A stretch of DNA of 64,000 bases from a virus. The notes under the pieces were generated by a model that saw only the letters and a program-made list of their open reading frames with translations, had not been told where the DNA came from and made no database searches. Position 1 is the stretch's first letter; each line of letters begins with the position of its first letter. Below, one piece after another: positions 1-8,092 of this stretch. A program made the position numbers and the translations under genes. Where the stretch lies: positions 62,001-126,000 of IMG/VR virus record IMGVR_UViG_3300020442_000005; one strand, 5' to 3'.

Positions 1-453
1 CTAGATATTCCGAATGAAGGATATATAGTTGTTTTAGGCACTTACAAATGCGTTTCTTTCGAAAAGCTGTGTAAAAAGTATGGCGCGGAAAGATGCATAG
101 GGTATGATTTACATAACCCTACTAATCATCCAAGAGTAATTATAAAAAACGGTTTGGAGTTATCATCTGAAGACAATATCCCAATCGCGTTCTGCCATAA
201 TGATTTTGGTGGTTTTCAACATACACCAAAGCTGAAAATCCACGGTCAGAAGTGGGCTGCCCAGAATATTATACCGGGAGGCTATTTTTTAGGCAACAGT
301 AGCCAGAATAGCATAAATTTTGACATTGAAAAGTTAATGTCTGACATTGGTTTTGTTAATACACGATTGGTGGATTTACCACCAGAAAAGTTTAATTTAT
401 CTAATCTACCAGAGTTTAGACATCATTCTTATATGCTGTCAAGGAGAAAATAA
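1..453 (+). CDS. Partial protein, possible SAM-dependent methyltransferase (5' end outside window)
   Basis: The frame is open from the first base of the window, so the true start lies upstream; the TTG at 154 is not a convincing start. The visible 150 residues begin with a hydrophobic strand followed by G-T-Y, a helix, and then a second strand ending G-Y-D, a spacing that resembles motif I and the acidic ribose-binding residue of class I Rossmann methyltransferases. A later strand with CHNDFGGF and a segment ending IIPGGYFLG fit the later strands of that fold. The stop codon directly abuts the ATG of the aminotransferase, with AGGAG inside its last codons, so the two are co-transcribed in the sugar operon. 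A role in methylating a sugar is inference from context; the fold call is tentative. Confidence 0.4.
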   Translation, partial: LDIPNEGYIVVLGTYKCVSFEKLCKKYGAERCIGYDLHNPTNHPRVIIKNGLELSSEDNIPIAFCHNDFGGFQHTPKLKIHGQKWAAQNIIPGGYFLGNSSQNSINFDIEKLMSDIGFVNTRLVDLPPEKFNLSNLPEFRHHSYMLSRRK

Positions 454-1116
454 ATGTGGGCAGAGTTAAATGAAGTGATACCGCTCTTATCAGAACAAGG
501 ATTTGTAATAAATGACCCATGGGACGTAGTAAAAGCTTTTGAGAAAAAAGTTGCAAACTACGCTGGAGCTAAATACGCAATTGCGCTCGATAATTGTACG
601 AATGGTTTATTTCTGTGTTTAAAGTATTTAAAACATGAAGGCAAAACAATCGAAATACCTGCGTGTACTTATATTTCAGTTCCCTTTGCAATTATTCATG
701 CTGGCTGTAAACCAAAGTTTGTAGACAAAGAGTGGTCAGGTAAGTATGAACTAGGAGACACTAACATTATTGATGGCGCCACAAGATTTTCCAAAAACAT
801 GTATGAACCAGGAACTTTTCACTGTTTGTCTTTTCATTTAAAAAAAGTGTTAAAGTTGGGCAAAGGTGGCATGATTTTAACTGATGATAAAGAAGCCTAT
901 GATTGGTTTCAGTCCGCATCAAAAATAGGAAGACATGTTGATCGATTATATAAAGACGACTACTTTGACATTGTTGGTTGGAATATGTTTATGCCACCCG
1001 AGCAGGCAGCAAAGGCGATTTTATTGTTTGAAAATCTAGCCGATGAAAATGCTGATGCTGGTGGCTCTAGTACATATCATGATCTTAGAAAACACAAAAT
1101 TTTTAGAGAATACTAA
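454..1116 (+). CDS. Short DegT/DnrJ/EryC1-type PLP aminotransferase
   Basis: This 220-residue protein matches the large domain of the DegT/DnrJ/EryC1 sugar aminotransferases, which move an amino group from glutamate to a keto-sugar nucleotide. Visible family features are the early cofactor-phosphate region (ALDNCTNGLF), the strand PACTYISVPFAI and the lysine region SFHLKKVLKLGKGG, where K131 is at the position of the PLP-binding lysine. Full-length members are about 370-400 residues; this one stops after the large domain and lacks the usual C-terminal small domain. It overlaps the next start by one base (TAATG). With the GDP-mannose 4,6-dehydratase downstream, it could make a GDP-amino sugar such as perosamine; that is inference. 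The shortening may mean altered activity or a scaffold role. Confidence 0.7.
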   Translation: MWAELNEVIPLLSEQGFVINDPWDVVKAFEKKVANYAGAKYAIALDNCTNGLFLCLKYLKHEGKTIEIPACTYISVPFAIIHAGCKPKFVDKEWSGKYELGDTNIIDGATRFSKNMYEPGTFHCLSFHLKKVLKLGKGGMILTDDKEAYDWFQSASKIGRHVDRLYKDDYFDIVGWNMFMPPEQAAKAILLFENLADENADAGGSSTYHDLRKHKIFREY

Positions 1117-3128
1117 TGCAAAACGTTTACCTCTTTGAAATCAACGACATTCTTGCAAATCAAGCAAAATTGCCATATTCTACTGGCTTGATTTGGTCTT
1201 ATTGTTCAACGATACCTGAAATAGATAATGCTTATACCTTGGGAAATCTTTTCTTTTGGCGTCAAAGCACAGAAGATTATTTGAAACAAATAGAAAATCC
1301 GTCAGTTGTGGGTTTTAGTTGTTTTGTGTGGAATTGGACTAGCAACATCGAGATGGCAAAAGCAATTAAAGATAAATACCCTGATTGCTTAATTGTATTT
1401 GGCGGATGGCAAGTTCCTATGTCTGATCGTATACAAGGGTTTTTTCGAAAGCATCCGTACGTAGATATAGCAGTGCATGGCGAAGGTGAGCTTACATTTG
1501 CTGATATTTTGCTGGAAAACTTAAAAGGATTTCCTGAGTGGGAAAAAATCGAGGGATGTTCTGTTCCATATAGAATGCTACATAACAAAAAATCGATTAA
1601 TAGAATTGTAGATCACGGTTTGGTAACAAAAAAAGAAATATTCGCAAAATCTTACAAACCTCTTGATACGTTCACAACAAAACCAAGAGCAAGAATAAAA
1701 TCAATTGCATCGATGCCGTCTCCTTACTTAGATGGTTTATTTGACAGATTAATTAAGGACTGTAACTATGATTTAGAAGCTACGTTTGAAACGACGAGAG
1801 GGTGTCCGTATGCATGCACATATTGCGAAATAGGAACAAAATATTATCAAAAAATAAAATACCATGGATTAGAAAAAATATATGCTGAGATAGACTGGAT
1901 GTCAGAAAACAAGGTAGTATTTGTTTACAATGCCGACTCTAACTTTGGCATGTTAAAGGATCATCTTCCAATTACAAAATATCTTGTAGACAAAAAAAAG
2001 CTAACAGGATATCCACAAAAGCATCGATGTGACTGGTCTAAAAACCAGGCAGACAAAGTTATTGAACTTGCCAAAATCTTTTATGAAGCGGAAATGGATA
2101 AGGGTATTACAATTGCCTTGCAGTCTATGAACCCTGCTACCTTAAAAGCTATTAAGAGAAAAAATGTCGATGGAGGTAAACTTAAAGAGTTTATTTCGAT
2201 GTATGAAGGCACTAATCTACCTAGCTATATTGAGTTGATTCTGGGACTACCAGAGGAAACTAAAGACTCTTTCGTAAACGGTATCTGCAAGGTGATGGAG
2301 CTTGGTCAACACAATTACATAGGCATATATCCTTTAACAGCACTCCCAAATACACCGTTCGGCGATGACGAATACATCCAAAAATATGGGTTAAAAATAA
2401 TAGACACATACCCGGCGTTTAGCCATGTTGATATCGATGATACTAATGTTTCTGAAAGAGAGCACATGGTAGTATCAAGTAATACAATGACACTAAAAGA
2501 CTACAAAGAAGCAAGTTTATATCGTTGGCTATTTATGTTTGGTCACTACCTTGGAACCACTCAGTTTTTCGCCAGGTTTATTAATAAACATTTTGGCACT
2601 TCATATGAAGATTTTTACAAGGGTCTTATGAACTTTATGCTGACGTGTGGAGAAAATAGTTTTTTGGGTTCACAACTGAACAAAACAAGTTCTGCGTTAG
2701 ACGGTGTATTGGATTGTGTTGCACCATGGGGTCGCGTAGTTAATTCTGTTAGAGAGAATTTTGCTTGGGATTTTGAGGAGGCGACAGTCATAGAGATAAT
2801 GCAGAACAAATCTGATTTTTATACGGAGTTGCAAAATTATATAATAATGAATCATGATGTTGGGATTGATCTTTTAAAAGATTTGGTAAACTTTCAAGAT
2901 TGTGCTATGATGGATCCAAGATACAAGTACCCAATTACCGAAAGTTTTAAATATAATATTTTTGATGTGATTCATAATGAAGCAACGTTGCAAGAGGTAA
3001 ATGAGAAATTAGAATTTTCAAATAAAAATTATGACGGTGATTACTTTGAGTACGGCAAGGAAACTTTGTGGTGGGGCAGAAGAGTTGCTTCCTACAAGTG
3101 TAAGATAACAAAAATTGAAAGTCAATAG
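1116..3128 (+). CDS. Radical SAM protein with N-terminal B12-binding-like domain
   Basis: This 670-residue protein has an N-terminal Rossmann-like region of the cobalamin-binding type (strand VVGFSCFVWN, then LIVFGGWQVP and the HGEGE segment, residues about 65-135), without the classic DxHxxG cobalt-ligating motif. The radical SAM core follows, with its Fe-S motif CxxxCxxC at C230, C234 and C237 (context TRGCPYACTYC). Later core segments include IALQSMN and YIELILGLPEE, typical of class B enzymes. Such enzymes do radical methylations and rearrangements. The C-terminal third is unlike anything I recognise. Its place between a sugar aminotransferase and nucleotide-sugar reductases suggests modification of a sugar or lipid-linked glycan, but no substrate can be read from the sequence. 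Confidence 0.85.
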   Translation: MQNVYLFEINDILANQAKLPYSTGLIWSYCSTIPEIDNAYTLGNLFFWRQSTEDYLKQIENPSVVGFSCFVWNWTSNIEMAKAIKDKYPDCLIVFGGWQVPMSDRIQGFFRKHPYVDIAVHGEGELTFADILLENLKGFPEWEKIEGCSVPYRMLHNKKSINRIVDHGLVTKKEIFAKSYKPLDTFTTKPRARIKSIASMPSPYLDGLFDRLIKDCNYDLEATFETTRGCPYACTYCEIGTKYYQKIKYHGLEKIYAEIDWMSENKVVFVYNADSNFGMLKDHLPITKYLVDKKKLTGYPQKHRCDWSKNQADKVIELAKIFYEAEMDKGITIALQSMNPATLKAIKRKNVDGGKLKEFISMYEGTNLPSYIELILGLPEETKDSFVNGICKVMELGQHNYIGIYPLTALPNTPFGDDEYIQKYGLKIIDTYPAFSHVDIDDTNVSEREHMVVSSNTMTLKDYKEASLYRWLFMFGHYLGTTQFFARFINKHFGTSYEDFYKGLMNFMLTCGENSFLGSQLNKTSSALDGVLDCVAPWGRVVNSVRENFAWDFEEATVIEIMQNKSDFYTELQNYIIMNHDVGIDLLKDLVNFQDCAMMDPRYKYPITESFKYNIFDVIHNEATLQEVNEKLEFSNKNYDGDYFEYGKETLWWGRRVASYKCKITKIESQ

Positions 3129-3139
3129 AGAGAGGTTAT

Positions 3140-4063
3140 GTGCGAATACTAATAACAGGCGGAACTGGCATGGTTGGTTCTTCATTTAAAAACATACAAA
3201 CAGATCACGAATTAATTTTAGTTGGATCATCTGATTATGATCTCAGGTGGGCCAGCGATTGCAGATGTATGATTGCAGACCACAACCCAGAGGCCATTAT
3301 TCATTTGGCAGCTAAAGTTGGCGGAGTTAAAGGAAACACTGATTATGTTGCAGATTTTTTCCGTGACAACGTTCTTATAAACACTAATTTATTGGATGCG
3401 GCTAAAAATCAAGGCATAAAAAAAGTTGTTTCTTTACTTTCCACATGCGTTTATCCCGACACTGTTACTTACCCATTGACAGAAGACCAAATACACAACG
3501 GAGAGCCACATCTTAGTAACTTTGGATATGCATATGCTAAGAGAATGCTGGAAGTGCATTCAAGAGCGATTAGACAGCAATATGGGCTAAACTATGTGAC
3601 CGCTGTACCAAACAATCTATACGGTGAAAATGACAACTTTGATCTAGATAATGGCCACGTGATTCCTGCTATAGTAAGAAAAGTTTTTGAAGCCAACAAT
3701 AACGAAGACATTCCTAAGTTTTGGGGAACTGGTCGACCAAAAAGAGAGTTTACCTATGCTTTCGATATCGCAAAAATACTTTTATGGATGGTAGAAAATT
3801 ATGAATCACCAGAACCCTTAAACATTGGAAACCCGGGAGATATAAGTATCTTTGATTTAGTAGTAAAAATTCAGAGATTGCTTAACACTAGAATAGCTAG
3901 TCAATGGGACGTAGAAATGCCTGAAGGGCAATACAAAAAACCAAGCTCAAATTTAAGATTCAAAAAATTAAATCCGGATTTCGTATATACAAGTTTAGAT
4001 ACAGGATTAAAAAATACGATTGACTGGTTTTTAAAGGAGTATCCAAATGTCAGAGGCGTATAA
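3140..4063 (+). CDS. fcl: GDP-L-fucose synthase-like epimerase/reductase
   Basis: This 307-residue short-chain dehydrogenase of the extended type starts with GTG at 3140 behind an AGAGAGG ribosome-binding site; the ATG at 3138 is in another frame. The N-terminus ITGGTGMVGS is the NADP-binding glycine motif. The STCVYP segment and the YAYAK catalytic pair (Y130, K134) match GDP-4-keto-6-deoxymannose 3,5-epimerase-4-reductase (Fcl/WcaG), as does the N-L-Y-G-E-N-D-N-F stretch typical of that subfamily. It would turn the product of the GDP-mannose dehydratase at 6143 into GDP-L-fucose. Its end overlaps the start of the next gene by 17 bases. Length is close to family norm (about 310-320). Confidence 0.85.
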   Translation: MRILITGGTGMVGSSFKNIQTDHELILVGSSDYDLRWASDCRCMIADHNPEAIIHLAAKVGGVKGNTDYVADFFRDNVLINTNLLDAAKNQGIKKVVSLLSTCVYPDTVTYPLTEDQIHNGEPHLSNFGYAYAKRMLEVHSRAIRQQYGLNYVTAVPNNLYGENDNFDLDNGHVIPAIVRKVFEANNNEDIPKFWGTGRPKREFTYAFDIAKILLWMVENYESPEPLNIGNPGDISIFDLVVKIQRLLNTRIASQWDVEMPEGQYKKPSSNLRFKKLNPDFVYTSLDTGLKNTIDWFLKEYPNVRGV

Positions 4064-5063
4064 CGTATTAGTAACTGGTGCTGCCGGTCTTTTAGGAAGC
4101 CATTTTTGTGATTATTTACTTGCCACTGGCCATAGAGTTATTGCAATCGACAATTTATCGGGCGGATATCGAGAAAACGTTAATAGCAATGTCACACTAT
4201 ATACTAACGATTTATGTAACTCAGAAGCCGTCGACGCTATTTTCGAACGTCATAACATAGATTATGTTTATCATTTTGCTGCGTATGCAGCTGTTGGACT
4301 TAGTCCATTCATTAGAAACTTTAATTATCAAAACAATGTTCTCGCTAGCGCAAATCTAATAAATAGCTCTATCAGACATAATGTCAAAAAATTTATTTTC
4401 GCATCCTCAATGGACGTCTATGGCTCCCAAAAACCTCCTTTTACAGAAGACATGAAGCCGGACCCACAAGACCCCTATGGCATTGCTAAGTACGCTATAG
4501 AGATGGATTTGGCCAACGCTTACAGACAATTTGGCCTAAAATACACGATTATAAGGCCACACAACATCATTGGTCCACGGCAGAATATCTGGGACAGATA
4601 CAGAAACGTAGCTGGTATTTGGATTAGAAAAGCTATGTCCGGGGATCCCCTTACTATATACGGAACTGGGGAACAACGAAGGGCATTCAGTGATATATCT
4701 TATTATATGGCGCCATTTCTACAACTGATGGAAAATAAAATGACAGACCAAGAGATAATTAACATAGGCGCAGACAAGCACGTGTCGATCAATCAGTTAG
4801 CAGATATCGTTATCGATGTTGCTCATTCTAGAATGGGCGTCAGGCCTTCGAAGGTATATCTAGAAAAAAGGGATGAAGTCGATTTGATGTGGTGCAGCCA
4901 TGAAAAGGCTAAAATATTGCTTAATTTTACAGATTTTACTGATTTAAAGCGTCTGATTGAAAAAACTTGGGATTGGGCTGTACAAATGGAACCAAAGAAG
5001 GTAAAATACATGAAATACGAAATAGACAAAGGAATGTATTCTTACTGGAGTAACGATGAATAA
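4047..5063 (+). CDS. NAD-dependent nucleotide-sugar epimerase/dehydratase (GalE-like)
   Basis: This 338-residue extended short-chain dehydrogenase has the N-terminal VTGAAGLLGSH NAD-binding motif, the IDNLSGG segment typical of UDP-sugar 4-epimerases, the YHFAA motif, an SSMDVYG serine region and the catalytic YGIAK (Y144, K148). IRPHNIIGP is the usual substrate-side loop. It most resembles UDP-glucose/UDP-glucuronate/UDP-N-acetylglucosamine 4-epimerases; the exact sugar cannot be told by eye. It sits between the fucose-synthase-like gene (17-base overlap) and a small protein (8-base overlap). A good ribosome-binding site (AAAGGAG) lies at the end of the upstream gene. Together with the dehydrogenase at 5251 it could supply an acidic or epimerised sugar (inference). 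Confidence 0.8.
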   Translation: MSEAYNVLVTGAAGLLGSHFCDYLLATGHRVIAIDNLSGGYRENVNSNVTLYTNDLCNSEAVDAIFERHNIDYVYHFAAYAAVGLSPFIRNFNYQNNVLASANLINSSIRHNVKKFIFASSMDVYGSQKPPFTEDMKPDPQDPYGIAKYAIEMDLANAYRQFGLKYTIIRPHNIIGPRQNIWDRYRNVAGIWIRKAMSGDPLTIYGTGEQRRAFSDISYYMAPFLQLMENKMTDQEIINIGADKHVSINQLADIVIDVAHSRMGVRPSKVYLEKRDEVDLMWCSHEKAKILLNFTDFTDLKRLIEKTWDWAVQMEPKKVKYMKYEIDKGMYSYWSNDE

Positions 5064-5250
5064 TGAAGACTTACGAAAACTAGTTGCAATTCGAACAGAT
5101 TTGATCAAACTTTACCAATGGTTGCCTGGAAAATCAGAGCCTTCTTCCCTAGTAAAGACAAAGGACGTTGCATTGGATTTGGCTCACGTCATCAGCAAGG
5201 TTGATAAATTGTTGGACGGAAAAGTTAATTTTACAGCTGGAAAGGAATAA
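5056..5250 (+). CDS. Small protein of unknown function in the sugar operon
   Basis: A 64-residue soluble, mostly helical protein that I do not recognise. It starts ATGAATAATGA, overlapping the epimerase stop by 8 bases, and its stop codon directly abuts the dehydrogenase ATG, so it is translationally embedded in the operon. No membrane segment, cysteine motif or signal peptide is visible. Its tight placement on both sides makes it a real gene; a partner or regulator of the neighbouring enzymes is possible but only inferred. Confidence 0.65.
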   Translation: MNNEDLRKLVAIRTDLIKLYQWLPGKSEPSSLVKTKDVALDLAHVISKVDKLLDGKVNFTAGKE

Positions 5251-6150
5251 ATGAATATTGGAATTATAGGACAGGGTTTTGTGGGTTCGGCTCTTAGAGA
5301 AGGCTTAAAAGACTACTATGATGTCTTCGGATATGATCTGGATCAATCCAAGAACTTTAACCTAGAAAATGTTTCGCAGAAAAAAAGATTAGAGTATACT
5401 GTCAATAACAGTGATATTATATTTGTTTGTTTGCCAACCCCAATGAGAAAAGATGGTAGCTGTGATACACGAATATTGGCTAATTCGATAGAAAATATAG
5501 CAAAAATTGTTAAAGATAGTGCAAAATTACCACGTCACGCGAAAATCCTTAATAGACAACATCTAAAGAAAACCATTGTAATCAAGTCAACTGTGCCACC
5601 TGGAACGACAAATGCTTTTGCAAATAAATACACCGAAATAAACATATGTTTTAGTCCAGAATTTTTGACTGAAGCCAATTCTTTCAATGATTTTAAAAAC
5701 CAAAACAGAATTTTAATTGGTGGAGACGGAGCAAAAATAGTTAAACAGATGTTTAGAAAACCGTTTCCAAATACGCCGATTGTAGTTACAAAGCCGGAAA
5801 CAGCTGAAATGGTAAAATACTTCACAAATTGTTTTCTTGCGACAAAGGTTACATTTGCAAATCAGATGTATGAAATTTGTCAAGCAGCAGAGATTGACTA
5901 TGATAAAGTTTGTGAGTATGCTCTTTATGATAATAGAATCGGCAAAAGTCACTTAGCAGTACCGGGCCCGGATGGAGACTTTGGTTTTGGCGGACACTGC
6001 TTTCCAAAAGACTTGGCAGCCATGGTTGTTTTTGGTGAAAAATTGCATTCGGAAATCGGCCTTTTAAAAAAGATTGAGGCCTTAAATGATTATTATAGAT
6101 CCGATAAAGACTGGGAAAAAATGAAAGGACGGGCGGTATCAGATGACTAA
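5251..6150 (+). CDS. UDP-glucose/GDP-mannose dehydrogenase family protein, shortened
   Basis: A 299-residue member of the nucleotide-sugar dehydrogenase family. The N-terminal GQGFVG NAD-binding motif, VCLPTPM, the STVPPGT loop, SPEFLTEA, the central dimer helix ([20 protein letters not shown]) and the catalytic GGHCFPKD with nucleophile C250 are all present in order. Complete enzymes are about 390-440 residues because a C-terminal nucleotide-binding domain follows the catalytic cysteine; here the chain ends about 50 residues after it, so that domain is missing. It may still oxidise a sugar nucleotide, use a different substrate, or work with a neighbour. It ends ATGACTAA, overlapping the GDP-mannose dehydratase start by 8 bases. 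Sugar specificity is unknown. Confidence 0.8.
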   Translation: MNIGIIGQGFVGSALREGLKDYYDVFGYDLDQSKNFNLENVSQKKRLEYTVNNSDIIFVCLPTPMRKDGSCDTRILANSIENIAKIVKDSAKLPRHAKILNRQHLKKTIVIKSTVPPGTTNAFANKYTEINICFSPEFLTEANSFNDFKNQNRILIGGDGAKIVKQMFRKPFPNTPIVVTKPETAEMVKYFTNCFLATKVTFANQMYEICQAAEIDYDKVCEYALYDNRIGKSHLAVPGPDGDFGFGGHCFPKDLAAMVVFGEKLHSEIGLLKKIEALNDYYRSDKDWEKMKGRAVSDD

Positions 6151-7174
6151 ACAAAAAACAGCGTTAATAACTGGAGTTACAGGTCAAGATGGTTCATATT
6201 TGGCAGATCTACTCTTAGATAAAGGATATCGCGTAATTGGGATAAAAAGACGCACATCTCTAATCAGTACAGACCGAATTGATCATTTGTTTTGTAATAA
6301 AAACTTTATCATGGAATATGGCTCGATGCATGCACCAGATTGGATGTATCGTGTTTTAACAAAGTACAACCCAGATGAAATTTACAATCTAGCAGCTCAG
6401 TCTCATGTGCGAGTTTCGTTTGATAACGCCGCAGAGACAGCTGATATCACGGCCATGGGAACACTTCGTCTTTTAGAGGCAATGCGCCATGTTTGTCCGA
6501 AGGCAAAATTCTATCAAGCGTCTTCTTCAGAAATGTTTGGAGATAACCCGGAAACGCCTCAAAGTGAAACGACGGCATTGATGCCTGCCAGCCCATACGC
6601 ATGCGCAAAGGTGTTTAGCCACAACCTGGTGAGAAACTATAGAGTTGGTTACGGCTTGTATGCGTGTTGTGGCATACTTTTCAATCACGAATCGCCAAGA
6701 AGGGGCGAAACGTTCGTAACTAGAAAAATTACTATCGCTGCCGCAAAAATTAAATTGGGGCTGCAAGAAAAGCTTTTCTTAGGTAATCTGGATGCAAAAC
6801 GTGATTGGGGACACGCTCGGGACTATGTTGAGGCGATGTGGCTTATGTTACAACAAGACAAGCCAGAAGACTTTGTTATCGCGACTGGTAACACATACTC
6901 TGTAAGGGAGTTTTTGCAAATGGTTTTTAAATATGCGAACTTAGACATCGATGAGCATGTTGAAATTGATAAAAGGCTGTTTAGACCTCATGAAGTGCCG
7001 TTGCTGCTTGGGGATGCTACAAAAGCAAAAGAAAAGCTTGGATGGGAACCAAAGTACAATATAAAAGACTTAGTTAAAGATATGTATGATTCCGATTTTC
7101 GCATAATCGAAAAGACAGCTTTGAACGAGTGGAAGAATATCGATCCGATGGCATATAGTAGAGGAGATTTGTAA
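6143..7174 (+). CDS. gmd: GDP-mannose 4,6-dehydratase
   Basis: A full-length, 343-residue GDP-mannose 4,6-dehydratase, which converts GDP-D-mannose to GDP-4-keto-6-deoxy-D-mannose using NADP. The diagnostic N-terminus [16 protein letters not shown], the GIKRRTS loop, [15 protein letters not shown] and the catalytic YACAK (Y152, K156) are all present, as are [16 protein letters not shown] and the [17 protein letters not shown] segment characteristic of this enzyme. Its product feeds the fucose-synthase-like protein at 3140 and possibly the aminotransferase at 454. This is the last gene of the sugar operon; a small AT hairpin and a promoter-like sequence follow it. Confidence 0.95.
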   Translation: MTKQKTALITGVTGQDGSYLADLLLDKGYRVIGIKRRTSLISTDRIDHLFCNKNFIMEYGSMHAPDWMYRVLTKYNPDEIYNLAAQSHVRVSFDNAAETADITAMGTLRLLEAMRHVCPKAKFYQASSSEMFGDNPETPQSETTALMPASPYACAKVFSHNLVRNYRVGYGLYACCGILFNHESPRRGETFVTRKITIAAAKIKLGLQEKLFLGNLDAKRDWGHARDYVEAMWLMLQQDKPEDFVIATGNTYSVREFLQMVFKYANLDIDEHVEIDKRLFRPHEVPLLLGDATKAKEKLGWEPKYNIKDLVKDMYDSDFRIIEKTALNEWKNIDPMAYSRGDL

Positions 7175-7203
7175 TACATTTTTGTATTCTAGGCTATAAT
7201 ATA
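7169..7203 (+). promoter_or_regulatory. Candidate sigma-70-like promoter ahead of the nuclease gene
   Basis: TTGTAA at 7169-7174 and CTATAATATA at 7194-7203 (TATAAT at 7195-7200) lie 20 bases apart, ahead of the start at 7223. The same two elements, TTGTAA and CTATAATATA, recur with an 18-base spacer ahead of the Mre11-Rad50 fusion at 55150. The arrangement differs from the ATAATTAT element found before structural operons, suggesting early or middle expression by host RNA polymerase. The 20-base spacing is long for sigma-70. Confidence 0.4.
7173..7188 (+). terminator. Small AT-rich hairpin after the sugar operon
   Basis: Immediately at the gmd stop codon, AATACA and TGTATT are perfect inverted repeats (6 pairs) around a TTTT loop. 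The stem is AT-only except one pair and no uridine tract follows, so at best it is a weak terminator or an RNA-end stabiliser marking the border between two operons. Confidence 0.25.
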
Positions 7204-7222
7204 AGAAACAAGGAATAATATT

Positions 7223-8092
7223 ATGGCAAACAAATTTCCAACTGGCAAGTCTCACGTTTCTTACTCTGAAGTAAAAGCGTGGGCCGAATGTCCATATCGT
7301 CATTATCTCATGTACGTGGAAGGAATCAACACATATGTTGATAATCCATGGGCTGATTTCGGAACTATAGTTCACGACGCTATTGAAGGCTTTTTAAACA
7401 CAAAGCAGTTTGATCTAGAGTCTGTAAAAGAAAAGATTGCAGCAAAATGGGCTGAAAAGGGTTATGACACAGACGAATATATCGCCCTCATAACTGAGGA
7501 AAGAAAATCTAATGGCTGGAAATATAACCATGAATCATTGCAAGACATGCAATCTTCAGCCATAAATATTCTCAATGATTTTGAGTCTTTCATGGATTCG
7601 GAATTCCCGGGCTGGGAACCTATTTCTGCAGAATTTGAGTTATATGAGCAGATAAAAGACTCAAATGGCATGAATTTTAAAGGTTTTATAGACTGTATTA
7701 TAGCTAAACCCAAAAAACCCGGGTCAGACAAAGTCGAATATTGGATTATCGACTGGAAAACAACCGGTAAGAGTGGTTGGTTTTGGAAAAAGAAACGCGA
7801 ATTTCTGTCGTTGGCACAGGTCGGGCTTTATAAACACTACTGGGCAACAAAGTTTAACATTCCCGTCAAAGACATTAAGGTTGGTTATGTCTTTTTAAAA
7901 AGGGGTGCCGATCCTGGGAAAACCATTGAGCTGTTCAAAGTCTCAGCTGGCCCTGTTTTTATTGAAAAAACAAATAAGCTTGTAAAAAGAATGATTAAAA
8001 ATGTCAATAACGGCATAAAATTAAAAAATTATGACAATTGTAAATTTTGTCCATACAAAGGAACGGAGCACTGTAGTGGAAAAGGTTGGTAA
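7223..8092 (+). CDS. PD-(D/E)XK nuclease, Cas4/AddB-like, with probable Fe-S cluster
   Basis: This 289-residue protein has the ordered motifs of the RecB/Cas4 nuclease family: H51 in GTIVHDAIE (motif I), D157 in GFIDC (motif II), D177-x-K179 in IIDWKTTG (motif III) and the following QVGLYKHYW (QxxxY). One cysteine near the N-terminus (C23, context ECPYRHY) and three at the C-terminus (C273, C276, C284, context CKFCPYKG) reproduce the 1+3 cysteine layout that holds a 4Fe-4S cluster in Cas4 and AddB, although the last spacing (7 residues) is longer than usual. It probably is a DNA exonuclease acting in phage recombination or host DNA breakdown. No other CRISPR gene is present, so a CRISPR role is unlikely. 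AGGAA precedes the ATG; the end overlaps the next start by 17 bases. Confidence 0.8.
   Translation: MANKFPTGKSHVSYSEVKAWAECPYRHYLMYVEGINTYVDNPWADFGTIVHDAIEGFLNTKQFDLESVKEKIAAKWAEKGYDTDEYIALITEERKSNGWKYNHESLQDMQSSAINILNDFESFMDSEFPGWEPISAEFELYEQIKDSNGMNFKGFIDCIIAKPKKPGSDKVEYWIIDWKTTGKSGWFWKKKREFLSLAQVGLYKHYWATKFNIPVKDIKVGYVFLKRGADPGKTIELFKVSAGPVFIEKTNKLVKRMIKNVNNGIKLKNYDNCKFCPYKGTEHCSGKGW

Noticed and set aside
8031-8076. Upstream ATG start for the first glycosyltransferase
   Set aside because: It would overlap the nuclease gene by 62 bases and lacks a ribosome-binding site, while the GTG at 8076 has a well-spaced GGAG.
7223-8092. CRISPR adaptation module
   Set aside because: Only a Cas4-like nuclease is present; there are no repeats, spacers, Cas1 or Cas2 nearby.
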